Origin: Sorlinia euscelidii
Lineage (GTDB): Bacteria > Pseudomonadota > Alphaproteobacteria > Acetobacterales > Acetobacteraceae
DNA length: 64,000 nt
NCBI RefSeq assembly: GCF_036452155.1
Contig: NZ_JAWJZY010000001.1
Strand: one strand, 5' to 3'
The notes under the pieces: generated by a model
Told to the model about the DNA's origin: nothing
Database searches by the model: none
What the model saw: the letters and a program-made list of their open reading frames with translations, nothing else
Position numbers and translations under genes: made by a program
Shown: piece after piece, positions 30,666 to 39,078 of the stretch
How positions within the stretch are numbered: the stretch's first letter is position 1
Layout: each line of letters opens with the position of its first letter

Positions 30666-30702
30666 TTGACAAGAAACCGATCATGTCGTAAATTTACGAC
30701 AT
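30666..30702 (+). promoter_or_regulatory. Accessory-island promoter with palindromic operator
   Basis: On the plus strand TTGACA (30666-30671) is followed after 17 bases by TAAATT (30689-30694). A perfect 20-bp palindrome, half-site ATGTCGTAAA, covers 30683-30702 and so overlaps the -10 box. This layout fits a repressed promoter driving the plus-strand island. The small HTH protein at 31042-31260 is a candidate binder, by inference only. Confidence 0.65.
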
Positions 30703-30744
30703 CAGGCACGGCATAGGCCGACCTTGAAAATCGGAAAGACTGAT

Positions 30745-30909
30745 ATGATAAATAAAGACAAGATCGAACAAAATGCGCGTATTCGTAACCTCATCGCGGA
30801 CACGGCTTTGAAACAGGCGCAAGCCCGAACTGAAGCGCTGAAGGTTCTGGTCACGATCATCGCCGCAGGTGGTGCCGTCATCACAACGATTTACAATTTT
30901 TTCAAATGA
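30745..30909 (+). CDS. Small tail-anchored membrane protein
   Basis: This 54-aa protein (Met at 30745, after GGAAAG) has a charged helical N-terminal half and a C-terminal membrane segment (VLVTIIAAGGAVITTIYNFF). I recognise no family. It is the first gene of the plus-strand island, opposite to all structural genes. A role in superinfection exclusion or membrane sensing is possible but not shown. A hairpin (TCGGGC-GCAA-GCCCGA) follows the stop. Confidence 0.6.
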   Translation: MINKDKIEQNARIRNLIADTALKQAQARTEALKVLVTIIAAGGAVITTIYNFFK

Positions 30910-30949
30910 GGGCGTCGGGCGCAAGCCCGATGAGTTTAGGAGGGGTATC

Positions 30950-31045
30950 ATGGACGCTTTTCTTCGTAGTCGCACAGCCTATATCTCCGCCTTCATATTT
31001 GGCGGACTGGTCGCATTGTCATTTCTGATCCGGTTTGCGGGATGA
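30950..31045 (+). CDS. 31-residue membrane peptide
   Basis: A strong ribosome binding site (TAGGAGGGG) precedes ATG at 30950. The 31-aa product is almost one membrane helix (YISAFIFGGLVALSFLIRF). Its stop overlaps the start of the next gene (ATGA), which supports translation. Function unknown. Confidence 0.55.
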   Translation: MDAFLRSRTAYISAFIFGGLVALSFLIRFAG

Positions 31046-31260
31046 TCACCCGGGATCATCTTCAGGAGACTGGCGAGGCGCTATTCGGGCCTCGCTGGCA
31101 GTCTGAACTTGCCAGCGCGCTGGGCGTCAATGTGCGCACCGTTCAACGTTGGATATCCGGAAAAAACCCCCTACCCGACTGGCTCGCGAAAGATCTGGCT
31201 GAACTTGTTACGGAGCATCGCGACCGGTTGGATGAGATCGCCGGGCGGATTGCCACCTAA
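31042..31260 (+). CDS. Small helix-turn-helix regulator
   Basis: This 72-aa protein has one helix-turn-helix of the XRE/YdaS type (ELASALGVNVRTVQRWISGK, residues 22-41). It overlaps the membrane peptide gene by 4 bases. It may regulate the island promoter, whose -10 region is covered by a palindrome. Confidence 0.7.
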   Translation: MITRDHLQETGEALFGPRWQSELASALGVNVRTVQRWISGKNPLPDWLAKDLAELVTEHRDRLDEIAGRIAT

Positions 31261-31849
31261 CAATTGACTGACGAGTTGGATTGGGTCTATCGTCCGTTTA
31301 GGGCTTCAAAACCTCATACCAGTCGGACGGCGTCAGGGAGCGGAGTGATCCGTGGAGACGCCTTTTTCATGCCCCCGTTACGGGCATGCCTCATGGCAAT
31401 CAGTTTTGCCGGGAGGTCATCGCGTATGTCCAAGGCCTCGGCCCAAAGGCGATGATGCCGTTCATTGGTACGGTTTTGAACTCCCGGCTTCGCCCGTGTT
31501 GAGTGGAGCCAACGCCTTCAAAAGCGAGAACCGATGACTACAAATCCAAAAAATCACGACGTTATCCTTCCGACGCCCATTATGATGGATGGGGAATTGC
31601 GGATCAACGATCTGCTGCTTGCCGAGATGCTGGGATTTGTTAAGCCGTTCAATATTCGAAATCTGATCAGGCGGCACCTAGAGTATCTTGAAAAATTCGG
31701 GACTGTCTTCACCGTGAAGACAGTGACACGCGGGCAGCGTGGAACAGAGTTTTTTCTGACCGAAGAGCAGGCGTCTTACATCGGTATGTTGTCGCAGACA
31801 CCGAAGGCTGCGGAAGGCCGCATTGCCCTCATCAAGGCTTCCAGGAATG
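31251..31849 (+). repeat. Tandem duplication, copy 1
   Basis: This unit of about 600 bp recurs directly downstream at an offset of 601-602 bases. Each unit holds a leader of about 275 bases and a Rha-like gene start. Bases 31316-31432 are identical in copy 2 over 117 nt, while the flanking sequence has diverged. Confidence 0.88.
31386..31502 (+). CDS. Possible 38-residue leader peptide, copy 1
   Basis: A short frame MPHGNQFCREVIAYVQGLG... lies in the conserved leader of the duplicated unit and stops at 31500-31502, 31 bases before the Rha-like gene. The same frame is kept in copy 2 with a mix of silent and replacement changes. There is no clear ribosome binding site. The layout recalls the ash/icd-type frames of P4-like elements, but that likeness is uncertain. 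Confidence 0.3.
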   Translation: MPHGNQFCREVIAYVQGLGPKAMMPFIGTVLNSRLRPC

Positions 31850-31902
31850 CGTGCCACTTAACAATTGACTGCTGGGCTGGATTGGGTCTACTGTCCTTTT
31901 AG
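31534..31902 (+). pseudogene. Rha-like regulator, copy 1, truncated by the duplication
   Basis: This 122-aa frame matches the first 105 residues of the full copy at 32136, with PIMMDGELRINDLLLAEML and GTEFFLTEEQASYIGMLSQTP shared. After residue 105 it runs into the next duplicated leader and ends with unrelated residues (RNACHLTIDC...). It lacks the C-terminal half. It may still make an N-terminal domain protein. Confidence 0.75.
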
Positions 31903-32450
31903 GGCGTAGAAACCCTTATACCAGTCGGACGGCGTCAGGGAGCGGAGTGATCCGTGGAGACGCCTTTTTCATGCCCCCGTTACGGGCATGCCTCATGGCA
32001 ATCAGTTTTGCCGGGAGGTCATCGCGTATGTCCAGGGCCTTGGCCTAAAGGCGATGATGCCGTTCATTGGTGCGGTTTCTAACTCCCGGCTCTGCTTATG
32101 ATGGGTGGAGTCAACGCCTTAGAAAGCGAGAACCGATGACTAAAACTTCAAAAAATCACGACTTTACTCTTCCGACGCCCATCATGATGGATGGGGAATT
32201 GCGGATTAACGATCTGCTGCTTGCCGAGATGCTGGGCTTCGCGCAACCACTAAATGTGCGCAAACTAATAAGGCGGCATGCTAAATATCTAGCAAAGATC
32301 GCCACTATTTCCACGGTGGAAACAGTGACACGCGGGCAGCATGGAACGGAGTTTTTTCTGACCGAAGAGCAGGCGTCTTACATCGGAATGTTGTCGCAGA
32401 CACCGCAGGCTGCGGAAGGCCGCATTGCCCTCATTAAGGCTTTCAGGAAA
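31852..32450 (+). repeat. Tandem duplication, copy 2
   Basis: This is the second unit of the duplication. It starts TGCCACTTAACAATTGACTG, matching the end of the HTH gene at 31251. The 117-nt identical block is at 31918-32034. It carries the start of the full-length Rha-like gene. Confidence 0.88.
31988..32101 (+). CDS. Possible 37-residue leader peptide, copy 2
   Basis: This is the counterpart of the frame at 31386, ending at TGA 32099-32101, 34 bases before the Rha-like start. It differs from copy 1 at only a handful of codons, most of them near the C-terminus. Confidence 0.3.
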   Translation: MPHGNQFCREVIAYVQGLGLKAMMPFIGAVSNSRLCL

Positions 32451-32897
32451 ATAAAGCAGGAAGTTCAGGCGCATCGTTTTGAAACGACATCTGCCACTGC
32501 CGCGGCCCTGACCAAAATGACCGATCTGCTTGCAACCCTGACCACCCGCGTCGAGATGCTGGAGGGCCGTAAACCCGCCCGGACGGGAGCTGCCACACGC
32601 CCCGCTCTGGCGCAGAGGGTGAAACAGCAGGGCACTCTGTTCGGCCTGCCGGAGGATGCAGCGATGCCGGAGGTTTTCCAGCCGATTGCAGCCTATCTCG
32701 ATCTGACTGCCATTGCCCCAAAGCGGCGTTTCATCATTGCCGGGCGTGCGGCGCAGTCTTGCGGCAACTGGCTGATGAAGCACCGCATGAGTGCGTTCAT
32801 ACGTGCATCACATGAGACGGGGCGCTTGCTGTTTCACCCTGAGGGCGTGGAAGCGTGGCTGGCGGCGCGGTCAAAGGTGCAGGAGGCAGCCCGATGA
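32136..32897 (+). CDS. Rha-like phage regulatory protein, full length
   Basis: This protein of about 253 aa starts at ATG 32136 (GCGAGAACCG before it). Residues 10-110 resemble the Rha / antirepressor-like N-terminal domain (LIRRHAKYL..., then GTEFFLTEEQASYIGML and AEGRIALIKAF). Residues 125-160 are helical, and the C-terminal 80 residues form a second domain (RFIIAGRAAQSCGNWLMKHR). Proteins of this type regulate lysogeny or interfere with host functions in other phages. Its stop overlaps the next start by 4 bases. Family assignment is by pattern only. Confidence 0.65.
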   Translation: MTKTSKNHDFTLPTPIMMDGELRINDLLLAEMLGFAQPLNVRKLIRRHAKYLAKIATISTVETVTRGQHGTEFFLTEEQASYIGMLSQTPQAAEGRIALIKAFRKIKQEVQAHRFETTSATAAALTKMTDLLATLTTRVEMLEGRKPARTGAATRPALAQRVKQQGTLFGLPEDAAMPEVFQPIAAYLDLTAIAPKRRFIIAGRAAQSCGNWLMKHRMSAFIRASHETGRLLFHPEGVEAWLAARSKVQEAAR

Positions 32898-33103
32898 TTG
32901 ACGTCACCTTCAATGTAGAAAATGTCAGAGACGGGCTTCGTACCTGCGAAGCCATTACGGCGCTGCTACAAGATCTGATCGGCGACCGGAAAGAACTTGA
33001 GCTGGGAGAAGATGGTGTTCTGGGGCTATTTCTGCTTCTCGATGCAGAGCGCAATGCGCTGGCCCGTCTGGGGGCAGAGGATACGGCCACTATAAGGCTC
33101 TAA
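32894..33103 (+). CDS. Small phage protein of unknown function
   Basis: This 69-aa acidic protein starts with the ATGA overlap at 32894. It is mostly helical and Leu-rich, with no known domain. It closes the plus-strand island and faces the gpF gene. Confidence 0.55.
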   Translation: MIDVTFNVENVRDGLRTCEAITALLQDLIGDRKELELGEDGVLGLFLLLDAERNALARLGAEDTATIRL

Positions 33104-33216
33104 GCCTAATCCAGTTGCTCTCACCAGAAGAACTGCGCTAAATTCTCCCCGCGACGCAGAGGTACACGGTAAATATTCTCCCTGCCGTAGGACGCCCCAT
33201 AATGGGTGGATCGTTA

Positions 33217-33241
33217 AGTGGGGTTCCCGGGAGGCCCCACC
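33217..33241. terminator. Possible hairpin between convergent operons
   Basis: GTGGGG (33218-33223) and CCCCAC (33235-33240) can pair across an 11-base loop between the island and the gpF gene. There is no T-run, so termination is uncertain. Nothing else is seen in 33104-33252. Confidence 0.35.
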
Positions 33242-33252
33242 CTGCGTCGCAA

Positions 33253-34428
33253 TCAATCTCCAGGCTTGATCTTTTTCGAGGCCGCGGCAATGCGCTCCGC
33301 CTCTGCCTCGGACACTTTTAGGAATGATGTCAGGAAAATCTCTCCTCGTCCCGTCCGTTTGATCGCCAGGCGAAACAACTTCGAATCCCACCGCCCCAAA
33401 GCAACGGCCTTCGTTTCCTCCTTGCCCAATTTGATGGAAGTCAAATCCTCAAAAATCTCCGGCAGGGCAACGTAAGCGTCTTCCTTCAACTCGGGATGCT
33501 TGGCCAGATTCTTGCTCAATGTGTCGTCCGAGAGCAGCACGGAATCCGTCTCGACATTCAGCGCCTTTATCACCGTTTCCGGTGCCGTCGCGGCTTCCAC
33601 GACGCCTGCTCGCGTGTCGAGCAGCTTCCTGATTTCCTTCTTCTGGACCGACCTCCTGACCTCGGGTGGGGCAGCGGCCGGTGGCTTGCCTTCAATTGCG
33701 GTCACAGGCTTAAGCGCGACCGCCGCCCGACGTGCTTCTTCATCCATCCAGACTTTACCTGGATTGGTCTGAAAGCCCGGGCTGATCCCTGTCGGCACCT
33801 GCTCCGTCTTTCCAGTGGCTGGATTGACCCAGGGCCGGGTAACAACCTCCGGCGCTTCGTCCTCTTTCCATCCGTTCCGCGCCATCTTCCGACGCGACAC
33901 AGGTTGTATCTCGCAATTACAGCCCCAGCCATTCGGTGCGAAGTGCGAGTTCCACCACGGATTATCCGCCCGCAGGATGATGCCGCCCCAGGCCTCATGC
34001 ACGATGCGGGGGTGCAAAGAGACATTGTGCACGTAGCGCCAGTAAGGGAAAATCTCCAGCGCCTCGGGCGAGGTCATCTTGCGATAGCGTCCGGCCGCAT
34101 AAGCCGAGCTCAGATTGGTGCGGTAGATGATCTCGGAACGCCAGGCCCGACTGCCTTTATAAGACCAGCCGTGCTTGCCAACGATCCGGTCGAAATCCTT
34201 CCGGAACTCGAGGAGCGTTGTCCCGTCCGTCAGCGCCTTGTTGATGGCCGATTTGAAGTCATTTAAGAGCGCGTTTGAAGTGGCCCCGGCTACAGCAAAC
34301 TGCCTGGCATGGGCTTCCGCCGCGAGCTCGCCCCATTGCTTCGTGCCTTTATTGGCCTTCTGCCGGAAAAACGAGATCGCCTCAGACGGCCGAAGCGCAA
34401 AGCCCGCGTCAAGCGCCGCGTTCATCAT
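33253..34428 (-). CDS. Head morphogenesis protein, Mu gpF
   Basis: This protein of about 391 aa (Met at 34428, MMNAALDAGFALRPSEAI) belongs to the Mu gpF / SPP1 gp7 head morphogenesis family. The segment GSRAWRSEIIYRTNLSSAYA and the Cys/His region near WGCNCEIQPVSRRKM are typical. It is a minor head protein. It overlaps the portal gene by about 20 bases. Confidence 0.88.
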   Translation of the reverse strand: MMNAALDAGFALRPSEAISFFRQKANKGTKQWGELAAEAHARQFAVAGATSNALLNDFKSAINKALTDGTTLLEFRKDFDRIVGKHGWSYKGSRAWRSEIIYRTNLSSAYAAGRYRKMTSPEALEIFPYWRYVHNVSLHPRIVHEAWGGIILRADNPWWNSHFAPNGWGCNCEIQPVSRRKMARNGWKEDEAPEVVTRPWVNPATGKTEQVPTGISPGFQTNPGKVWMDEEARRAAVALKPVTAIEGKPPAAAPPEVRRSVQKKEIRKLLDTRAGVVEAATAPETVIKALNVETDSVLLSDDTLSKNLAKHPELKEDAYVALPEIFEDLTSIKLGKEETKAVALGRWDSKLFRLAIKRTGRGEIFLTSFLKVSEAEAERIAAASKKIKPGD

Positions 34429-36055
34429 CCATATCCTGCTGGATGGCTGCTTCACCGGCGAGCTCCGCCATGCATGCGAACTGCGCCAGCACGGTCGCAA
34501 ATGCGTCATCATCCAGGTCGAGATCATCCAGCCGATCGCGGAACTCCTCCAGACTTGACGCCTGATTCATCACGTCCCGCACCTGATCAATCATGGCGTC
34601 AAAGGACGGTTGCGCCGCGCGGTGAAGCTTGTTGGTCATGATTTCGATCGGCATGACACCGTCATTGACGGATTGGGCGGGCGCAAGACTGTGCCGGCTC
34701 ACTCGCTGCGTCGGGCGCTGGAGGAAGTGCTGCGGGGTGGGCTCAACCTTATTATTGGGCGCTGGCAGCGGCGCGCCGACAACCCCATCCCCATCTTCCG
34801 GCGGTGATAGGTTCAGGCGGCTGAGGATGTCTTCAGCTTTCACGCGAAGGCCCTGCGGCCCGAGATATTGAAGCGCGCTAATGACGTCACTCATCGGCGC
34901 TTCATCCGGGCGGCCGACGCGTATCGTTGGGTAAAGCCCGTTACGCGGCACGCCAAATGACAAATCGATCATCGGCCGGACGATCTGTTCATTGATCGTC
35001 TGGGAAAGAAGCATGGCGTCGGCGCGCTCGATGTCGTCCTGCACCTGGCGATGAATGACGGCCGCCGCATGCGTGCCCTGCCGTGCATCTGTTGTGCCAA
35101 CCTGCCCCAGGACAGCTTTACTCGTCTGCTCATCGAGCCACTTCGCACGGCGCTCGTAGACGTCGTTCGACCCTGCGCCGTTTTTCGGCTCAACGAATTC
35201 CAATTGCATGCTTTCCGGCACCATGCATGCCAGAGACCCCGCAATATCGATCAGCGCCCGCCATAATGTCGAGCGGTCTTCGGCCGTACTGTCCCGCCCG
35301 TATTTGCCGATGCGGATTGGCATGCCGTAAGCCTGCACAAACACACCCCAATCGCGGGATGAAAACATCTTGAAAAGAGCATTGAAAGCGATCGCGCGCG
35401 TCAAACCCTGCGTGATGGTCAGGCCGCTCCAGCTCGGATGCCGGTGCACGACAATGCTGCGAGGTTCAAGTTCCTCGAAACCGATTTCGGGTGTCGCGAG
35501 ATCAATCTTGGGCGTATATCGCGCATCGGCTCCGCTCCGCATTTTGACGGTTTCGCCGTCCTGCCATGAGATGTCAAACCAGCGTTGCGGGCGATAGATG
35601 AGCCGTTCGGGCCAGTAATTCCCCGCCTCCGCGTGCCATTTTATCGCTTGCACGGACCAGCCTTTCGCGACGGCATCAAGCATGTCAAACATGGCGCGCT
35701 GAAGGATTCCCTTCGCCAACCAGTCACGAATAAAAGCGGCTTGCTTTTCTTGAGCCGCTTCGTTACCAGCCGCCTCCACCGTGACTGGCAATTGGCTGAC
35801 CGTGCGCTTCCGCGTTGAAATGACGCCGAGATAATGGAGATCCTTCTGCTCAATCAGCTCGGCGAAAGTCTGCCAGGCGAGTGAATCTCCATTCGAAGCC
35901 GCACGGAGCATCTCCCCAACATAATCCGGGTCAACCCAACTCATATCCATGGTCGAAACGGCGGGCCGCGCGCCTGTCAGCGTGGCCTCCGCCACGGGGC
36001 GCGTCAGCATGGACGGTGGAAAGGGCTTCCCCGTAACCGGGTCAATGAGTGCCAT
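34409..36055 (-). CDS. Portal protein, Mu gp29 (DUF935)
   Basis: This protein of about 548 aa (Met at 36055, MALIDPVTGKPFPPS) is of the DUF935 family, the portal of Mu-like phages. The middle segment FSSRDWGVFVQAYGMPIRIGKY is typical. It overlaps the Rz1-like gene by 14 bases. Confidence 0.9.
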   Translation of the reverse strand: MALIDPVTGKPFPPSMLTRPVAEATLTGARPAVSTMDMSWVDPDYVGEMLRAASNGDSLAWQTFAELIEQKDLHYLGVISTRKRTVSQLPVTVEAAGNEAAQEKQAAFIRDWLAKGILQRAMFDMLDAVAKGWSVQAIKWHAEAGNYWPERLIYRPQRWFDISWQDGETVKMRSGADARYTPKIDLATPEIGFEELEPRSIVVHRHPSWSGLTITQGLTRAIAFNALFKMFSSRDWGVFVQAYGMPIRIGKYGRDSTAEDRSTLWRALIDIAGSLACMVPESMQLEFVEPKNGAGSNDVYERRAKWLDEQTSKAVLGQVGTTDARQGTHAAAVIHRQVQDDIERADAMLLSQTINEQIVRPMIDLSFGVPRNGLYPTIRVGRPDEAPMSDVISALQYLGPQGLRVKAEDILSRLNLSPPEDGDGVVGAPLPAPNNKVEPTPQHFLQRPTQRVSRHSLAPAQSVNDGVMPIEIMTNKLHRAAQPSFDAMIDQVRDVMNQASSLEEFRDRLDDLDLDDDAFATVLAQFACMAELAGEAAIQQDMDDERGA

Positions 36056-36320
36056 GATCCTGCACCTGCTTCGCCTTGGTCTGACAGGCCCGCGCCTGGT
36101 CGCGCAGGCCGATATAATCGCTCGCAACGCGCCGGATCATACTTCCCTCTGTGTGGGCTTGAATTTCCCGCTTTAATTGCTGCTGATCAGCCACGGAATA
36201 GGCGGTGATGTGCGGGCATGTCGGAATATAAATTCTCTGCACGCGCGGCGCGCATGACGTGACGCTGCCCGAAAGCAGCGTCACAGCGGCAAGAGGGAGG
36301 AAGCGGCTAAACCGCATCAC
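36042..36320 (-). CDS. Rz1-like outer-membrane spanin lipoprotein
   Basis: This 92-aa protein has a lipoprotein signal (FLPLAAVTLLSGSVTSC, Cys near residue 23) followed by a short polar helix. Paired by a 4-base overlap with an inner-membrane coiled-coil protein, it fits an Rz1-type o-spanin that fuses inner and outer membranes at lysis. It could alternatively be a general phage lipoprotein. Confidence 0.6.
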   Translation of the reverse strand: MMRFSRFLPLAAVTLLSGSVTSCAPRVQRIYIPTCPHITAYSVADQQQLKREIQAHTEGSMIRRVASDYIGLRDQARACQTKAKQVQDHGTH

Positions 36321-36583
36321 ATCGTCCCGGCATCGAGACGCGCCATGAGCGCATCGTCGCTAACAGGCTTTTCCGCTTCGGCCTGCGCCATACGATCCTG
36401 CGTGTCGATCACGGCCGCATCATGGGCGGCCTGCGCTTCCGCCTGTTTAACGGTTTGTTTCGCAGTCGCATCGGCCTGCTTCTTCCGGCTCGTTTGCCAG
36501 ACGAGCCAGCCGAGGATCGCCACGCCTAGCGCGACGATTGCGTGCTTGATAATCCCGATAATATTGCCGATTCCCGAAATCAT
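36317..36583 (-). CDS. Rz-like inner-membrane spanin
   Basis: This 88-aa protein (Met at 36583, MISGIGNIIGIIKHA) has an N-terminal membrane segment (IVALGVAILGWLVW) and a Lys/Gln/Ala-rich coiled coil. It fits an i-spanin partner for the downstream lipoprotein. Sequence families of spanins are diverse, so the call is by architecture. Confidence 0.6.
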   Translation of the reverse strand: MISGIGNIIGIIKHAIVALGVAILGWLVWQTSRKKQADATAKQTVKQAEAQAAHDAAVIDTQDRMAQAEAEKPVSDDALMARLDAGTM

Positions 36584-38157
36584 AATCTCAACCTCCATCG
36601 ATGTTGCGCGGTCCCTGACCGTTCTTCGGCCAGCTCCCGCTCGATCGGCCACACGACCGGCGGCCCCGACAACTCGGTTCCCCAGGCGCGTGGCTGACTT
36701 GTATAGGCATATTCGATGACATCAGCGCGGCTTGCGGCGTAGGCCATGGCCAACGCCACGGCGGCGTCGCCGTGACGCTGGGCCGTCTTGCCGCCTTTAC
36801 GCTGGTCCGGCACGCGCGCAACGCCGCGTACGACTTGTAAGAGACGGATGTCGTCAATGATTTCACGGTCCTGCGGTAAGGTGAGTGCCGCATCTTCCAT
36901 CGCCGCCTTGAGGGGCGGCATCTGCTCACGATACCACCCCTCAGAGAGCATCACGGCCTCAACGCGGCTGCCATAACGTTGCACCGTGACTTCCGCGAGA
37001 TACTGCCCGTTGCCGCGTGCATCCATTTTTCCGGCACGCCACCGGGGCAGCCCGTCAAGAATAGCGAAGAGGATGCGTCGTTGCTCATCAAAGGGCACGT
37101 TCCGCAATTCGACGACGAGCGCCGTCTCGCGCCGCATGTCCGGGGCGATACCCAGAACCCAGATGACGGTTAAATCACCGGATCGGCCAAAATCCTCACC
37201 GAACACATAGGGGCGCTCGCGATCCAACGTTTCCAAGGTGGTGTTAATTTTTTCACTAATGAATGAGGCTGTTTCCTGAGCGCGCTGCGCCTCCGGCCAA
37301 AGGGAAAATTCTGCCGTCTGCGCCCAACGAATAACGGGAATATCGGCGGAAGCCCGGGCTTCAATGAGCGGCAACGGGATATAAGCCCCGGTGGATGGCG
37401 ACGGGATGCAGAACAGCTCCTCATCAGCACCGGAGCCGTAAAATGCCACGATCTCATCACGCCAGGCAGATTGCGCCACTTTAGACCACGTGACCCCCGT
37501 CTTGGCGCAGATTTTCCGGTAGAGCCCCTGTTCCAAAGCGTCGTCAAAGGTGGTGCGCAGCAAATGATAAGGCTTTCGGCCCGCCCGGATGTCATTGACC
37601 AGGATGTTAAACGGGTTGCTGTCCCCATTATGCGTGCTGATAATCAGCACCTTGCCTCCCCACATCAGGAGAGCAAGAGCTGCGGTCATCAGGCCCGCGA
37701 GATCATCATGGAAGGCCGCTTCATCGATAATAACGAGGCCCTGCATGCCGCGCAGGGCACGCGCCATGGAGGGCAACGCCAGGACTTTATGCCCGGCCGC
37801 GAAGTCGATTCGGAAAACCTTGACGTCCTTCTCCGGCGCGTCCGGGTCGCGGAAAAAGCTTTCCTGGACCTGACCGGCCACAACCTGCATCTGACCCGCA
37901 TGGTCGGCGCAGTAATCAATAAATTCCCGCGCCATCTCCAGATTATAACCCATATAAAACACGTCCATGCCGCCCGCTTCGGGCGATAATCCTGCAATCA
38001 GGTCCGCGATAAATGAGGCGGCCCATGACATGCCGGTGCGTCGGGATTTTTCAACGACGACGACTGGATACTTCATGACGGCCGCCATCATTCCCGACTG
38101 ATAAGGCAGGAAGAGGCTGGTCGAGAGCGTGGGGTTACGACCTTCCGTCATTTTCAA
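36580..38157 (-). CDS. Terminase large subunit, Mu gp28
   Basis: This 525-aa protein is the DNA-packaging motor. The ATPase domain has a Walker A variant at residues 37-44 (KSRRTGMS), Walker B at 141-146 (LVIIDE) and a motif III-like IISTHNGDSN near 170. The C-terminal nuclease region has the conserved EDFGRSGDLTV segment. The length and order match Mu gp28. Confidence 0.92.
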   Translation of the reverse strand: MKMTEGRNPTLSTSLFLPYQSGMMAAVMKYPVVVVEKSRRTGMSWAASFIADLIAGLSPEAGGMDVFYMGYNLEMAREFIDYCADHAGQMQVVAGQVQESFFRDPDAPEKDVKVFRIDFAAGHKVLALPSMARALRGMQGLVIIDEAAFHDDLAGLMTAALALLMWGGKVLIISTHNGDSNPFNILVNDIRAGRKPYHLLRTTFDDALEQGLYRKICAKTGVTWSKVAQSAWRDEIVAFYGSGADEELFCIPSPSTGAYIPLPLIEARASADIPVIRWAQTAEFSLWPEAQRAQETASFISEKINTTLETLDRERPYVFGEDFGRSGDLTVIWVLGIAPDMRRETALVVELRNVPFDEQRRILFAILDGLPRWRAGKMDARGNGQYLAEVTVQRYGSRVEAVMLSEGWYREQMPPLKAAMEDAALTLPQDREIIDDIRLLQVVRGVARVPDQRKGGKTAQRHGDAAVALAMAYAASRADVIEYAYTSQPRAWGTELSGPPVVWPIERELAEERSGTAQHRWRLRL

Positions 38158-38710
38158 CCCCGAAAGCCCCCTGCATCAGGGCGCGCGCAGTCTCAGCGGA
38201 GATGCCGCGCTTTTTCGCTTCATTCACCACGTGCTTCTCGGCACGTGCACGGAGGCCCTTTTCAACGCGTTCCTCTATGGCTTTCCGATTTTCAATGTCC
38301 GCCTTGGCCGATTTTGTGAGATGGTCAAGCGCCTTCGCCAGCAACATCAACCCCTGCGGATTGCCCTTGAGTGCTGCAATGCCGTCTTCATCGCTCGCCT
38401 CGCCTGCGAGGTAGAGGTCGAGGATGGCGCTGTGGAGAAGCTCAATATTGACCTGCGCCGTTCGCGATGCGGGCTCTTCCCCAAATTGCCGCACAAGCGC
38501 TTCCGCCACGCCACGGCTCTGACGCAGTTTGACGCCCAACCTGTCCATGTTCTGAATATGGCGGCCCAATGCTGAACGGCTGATCTTCGTCGCGTGCAGC
38601 TCTCGCAGGGCGGCGAGAATCTCGTCAATGGAGTAGCCTTCTCCGCGCAGCCGACCGATTTCGTCACGGATTTCGTGGGGAAGTTTTGACACGGAAGATG
38701 GTCGCGGCAT
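38135..38710 (-). CDS. Small terminase-like protein, Mu gp27 (DUF3486)
   Basis: This 191-aa protein of the DUF3486 family starts at MPRPSSVSKLPHEIRDEI (38710), matching family N-termini. The frame is open to 38776, giving a hydrophobic extension coupled to gp26 by ATGA, which cannot be excluded. It has an N-terminal HTH-like region and a coiled C-terminus. Confidence 0.83.
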   Translation of the reverse strand: MPRPSSVSKLPHEIRDEIGRLRGEGYSIDEILAALRELHATKISRSALGRHIQNMDRLGVKLRQSRGVAEALVRQFGEEPASRTAQVNIELLHSAILDLYLAGEASDEDGIAALKGNPQGLMLLAKALDHLTKSAKADIENRKAIEERVEKGLRARAEKHVVNEAKKRGISAETARALMQGAFGVENDGRS

Positions 38711-38772
38711 GGTGAGCAACTCCCATGAAACTTCGACGAAAAAGAAGATGATGATCAGCCGGAGGAAGCGCA

Positions 38773-39078
38773 TCACCTCACCACGCGGCGGGCGACGCCC
38801 GCGACGAGAAGGTGGCCTTGCGAGGCCCGCAAGCCATCATCGGTCAACTGAACCCGCCAGATCTCGCCATTGATGATTTCCAGCTTTGTCACCAGGACAC
38901 ACCCGGCCCGCTCGAGAAAGGTGAGGTCTGCGCGCATTGTGTCGCGGTCCGTATCACGCCCGGTCTGGAGCACCGCGCGCAGGATAACGTCCTCGGAAAG
39001 AAGGCCGTCGCGCATCTGGGCCAGCGCGTCGATCACTTTTTTACGCCGGTCTTCTTCGATGCTGACTTTCACGCTCAT
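38773..39078 (-). CDS. Mu gp26-like winged-helix protein
   Basis: This 101-aa protein has a winged-helix pattern (LQTGRDTDRDTMRADLTFLE) as in the VpaChn25_0724 family found at the gp26 position of Mu-like phages. Function unknown. It overlaps gp25 by 4 bases. Confidence 0.7.
   Translation of the reverse strand: MSVKVSIEEDRRKKVIDALAQMRDGLLSEDVILRAVLQTGRDTDRDTMRADLTFLERAGCVLVTKLEIINGEIWRVQLTDDGLRASQGHLLVAGVARRVVR

Noticed and set aside
31042..32897. The duplicated region as an insertion sequence
   Set aside because: No transposase and no terminal inverted repeats. The unit is a direct tandem duplication starting at the end of the HTH gene.
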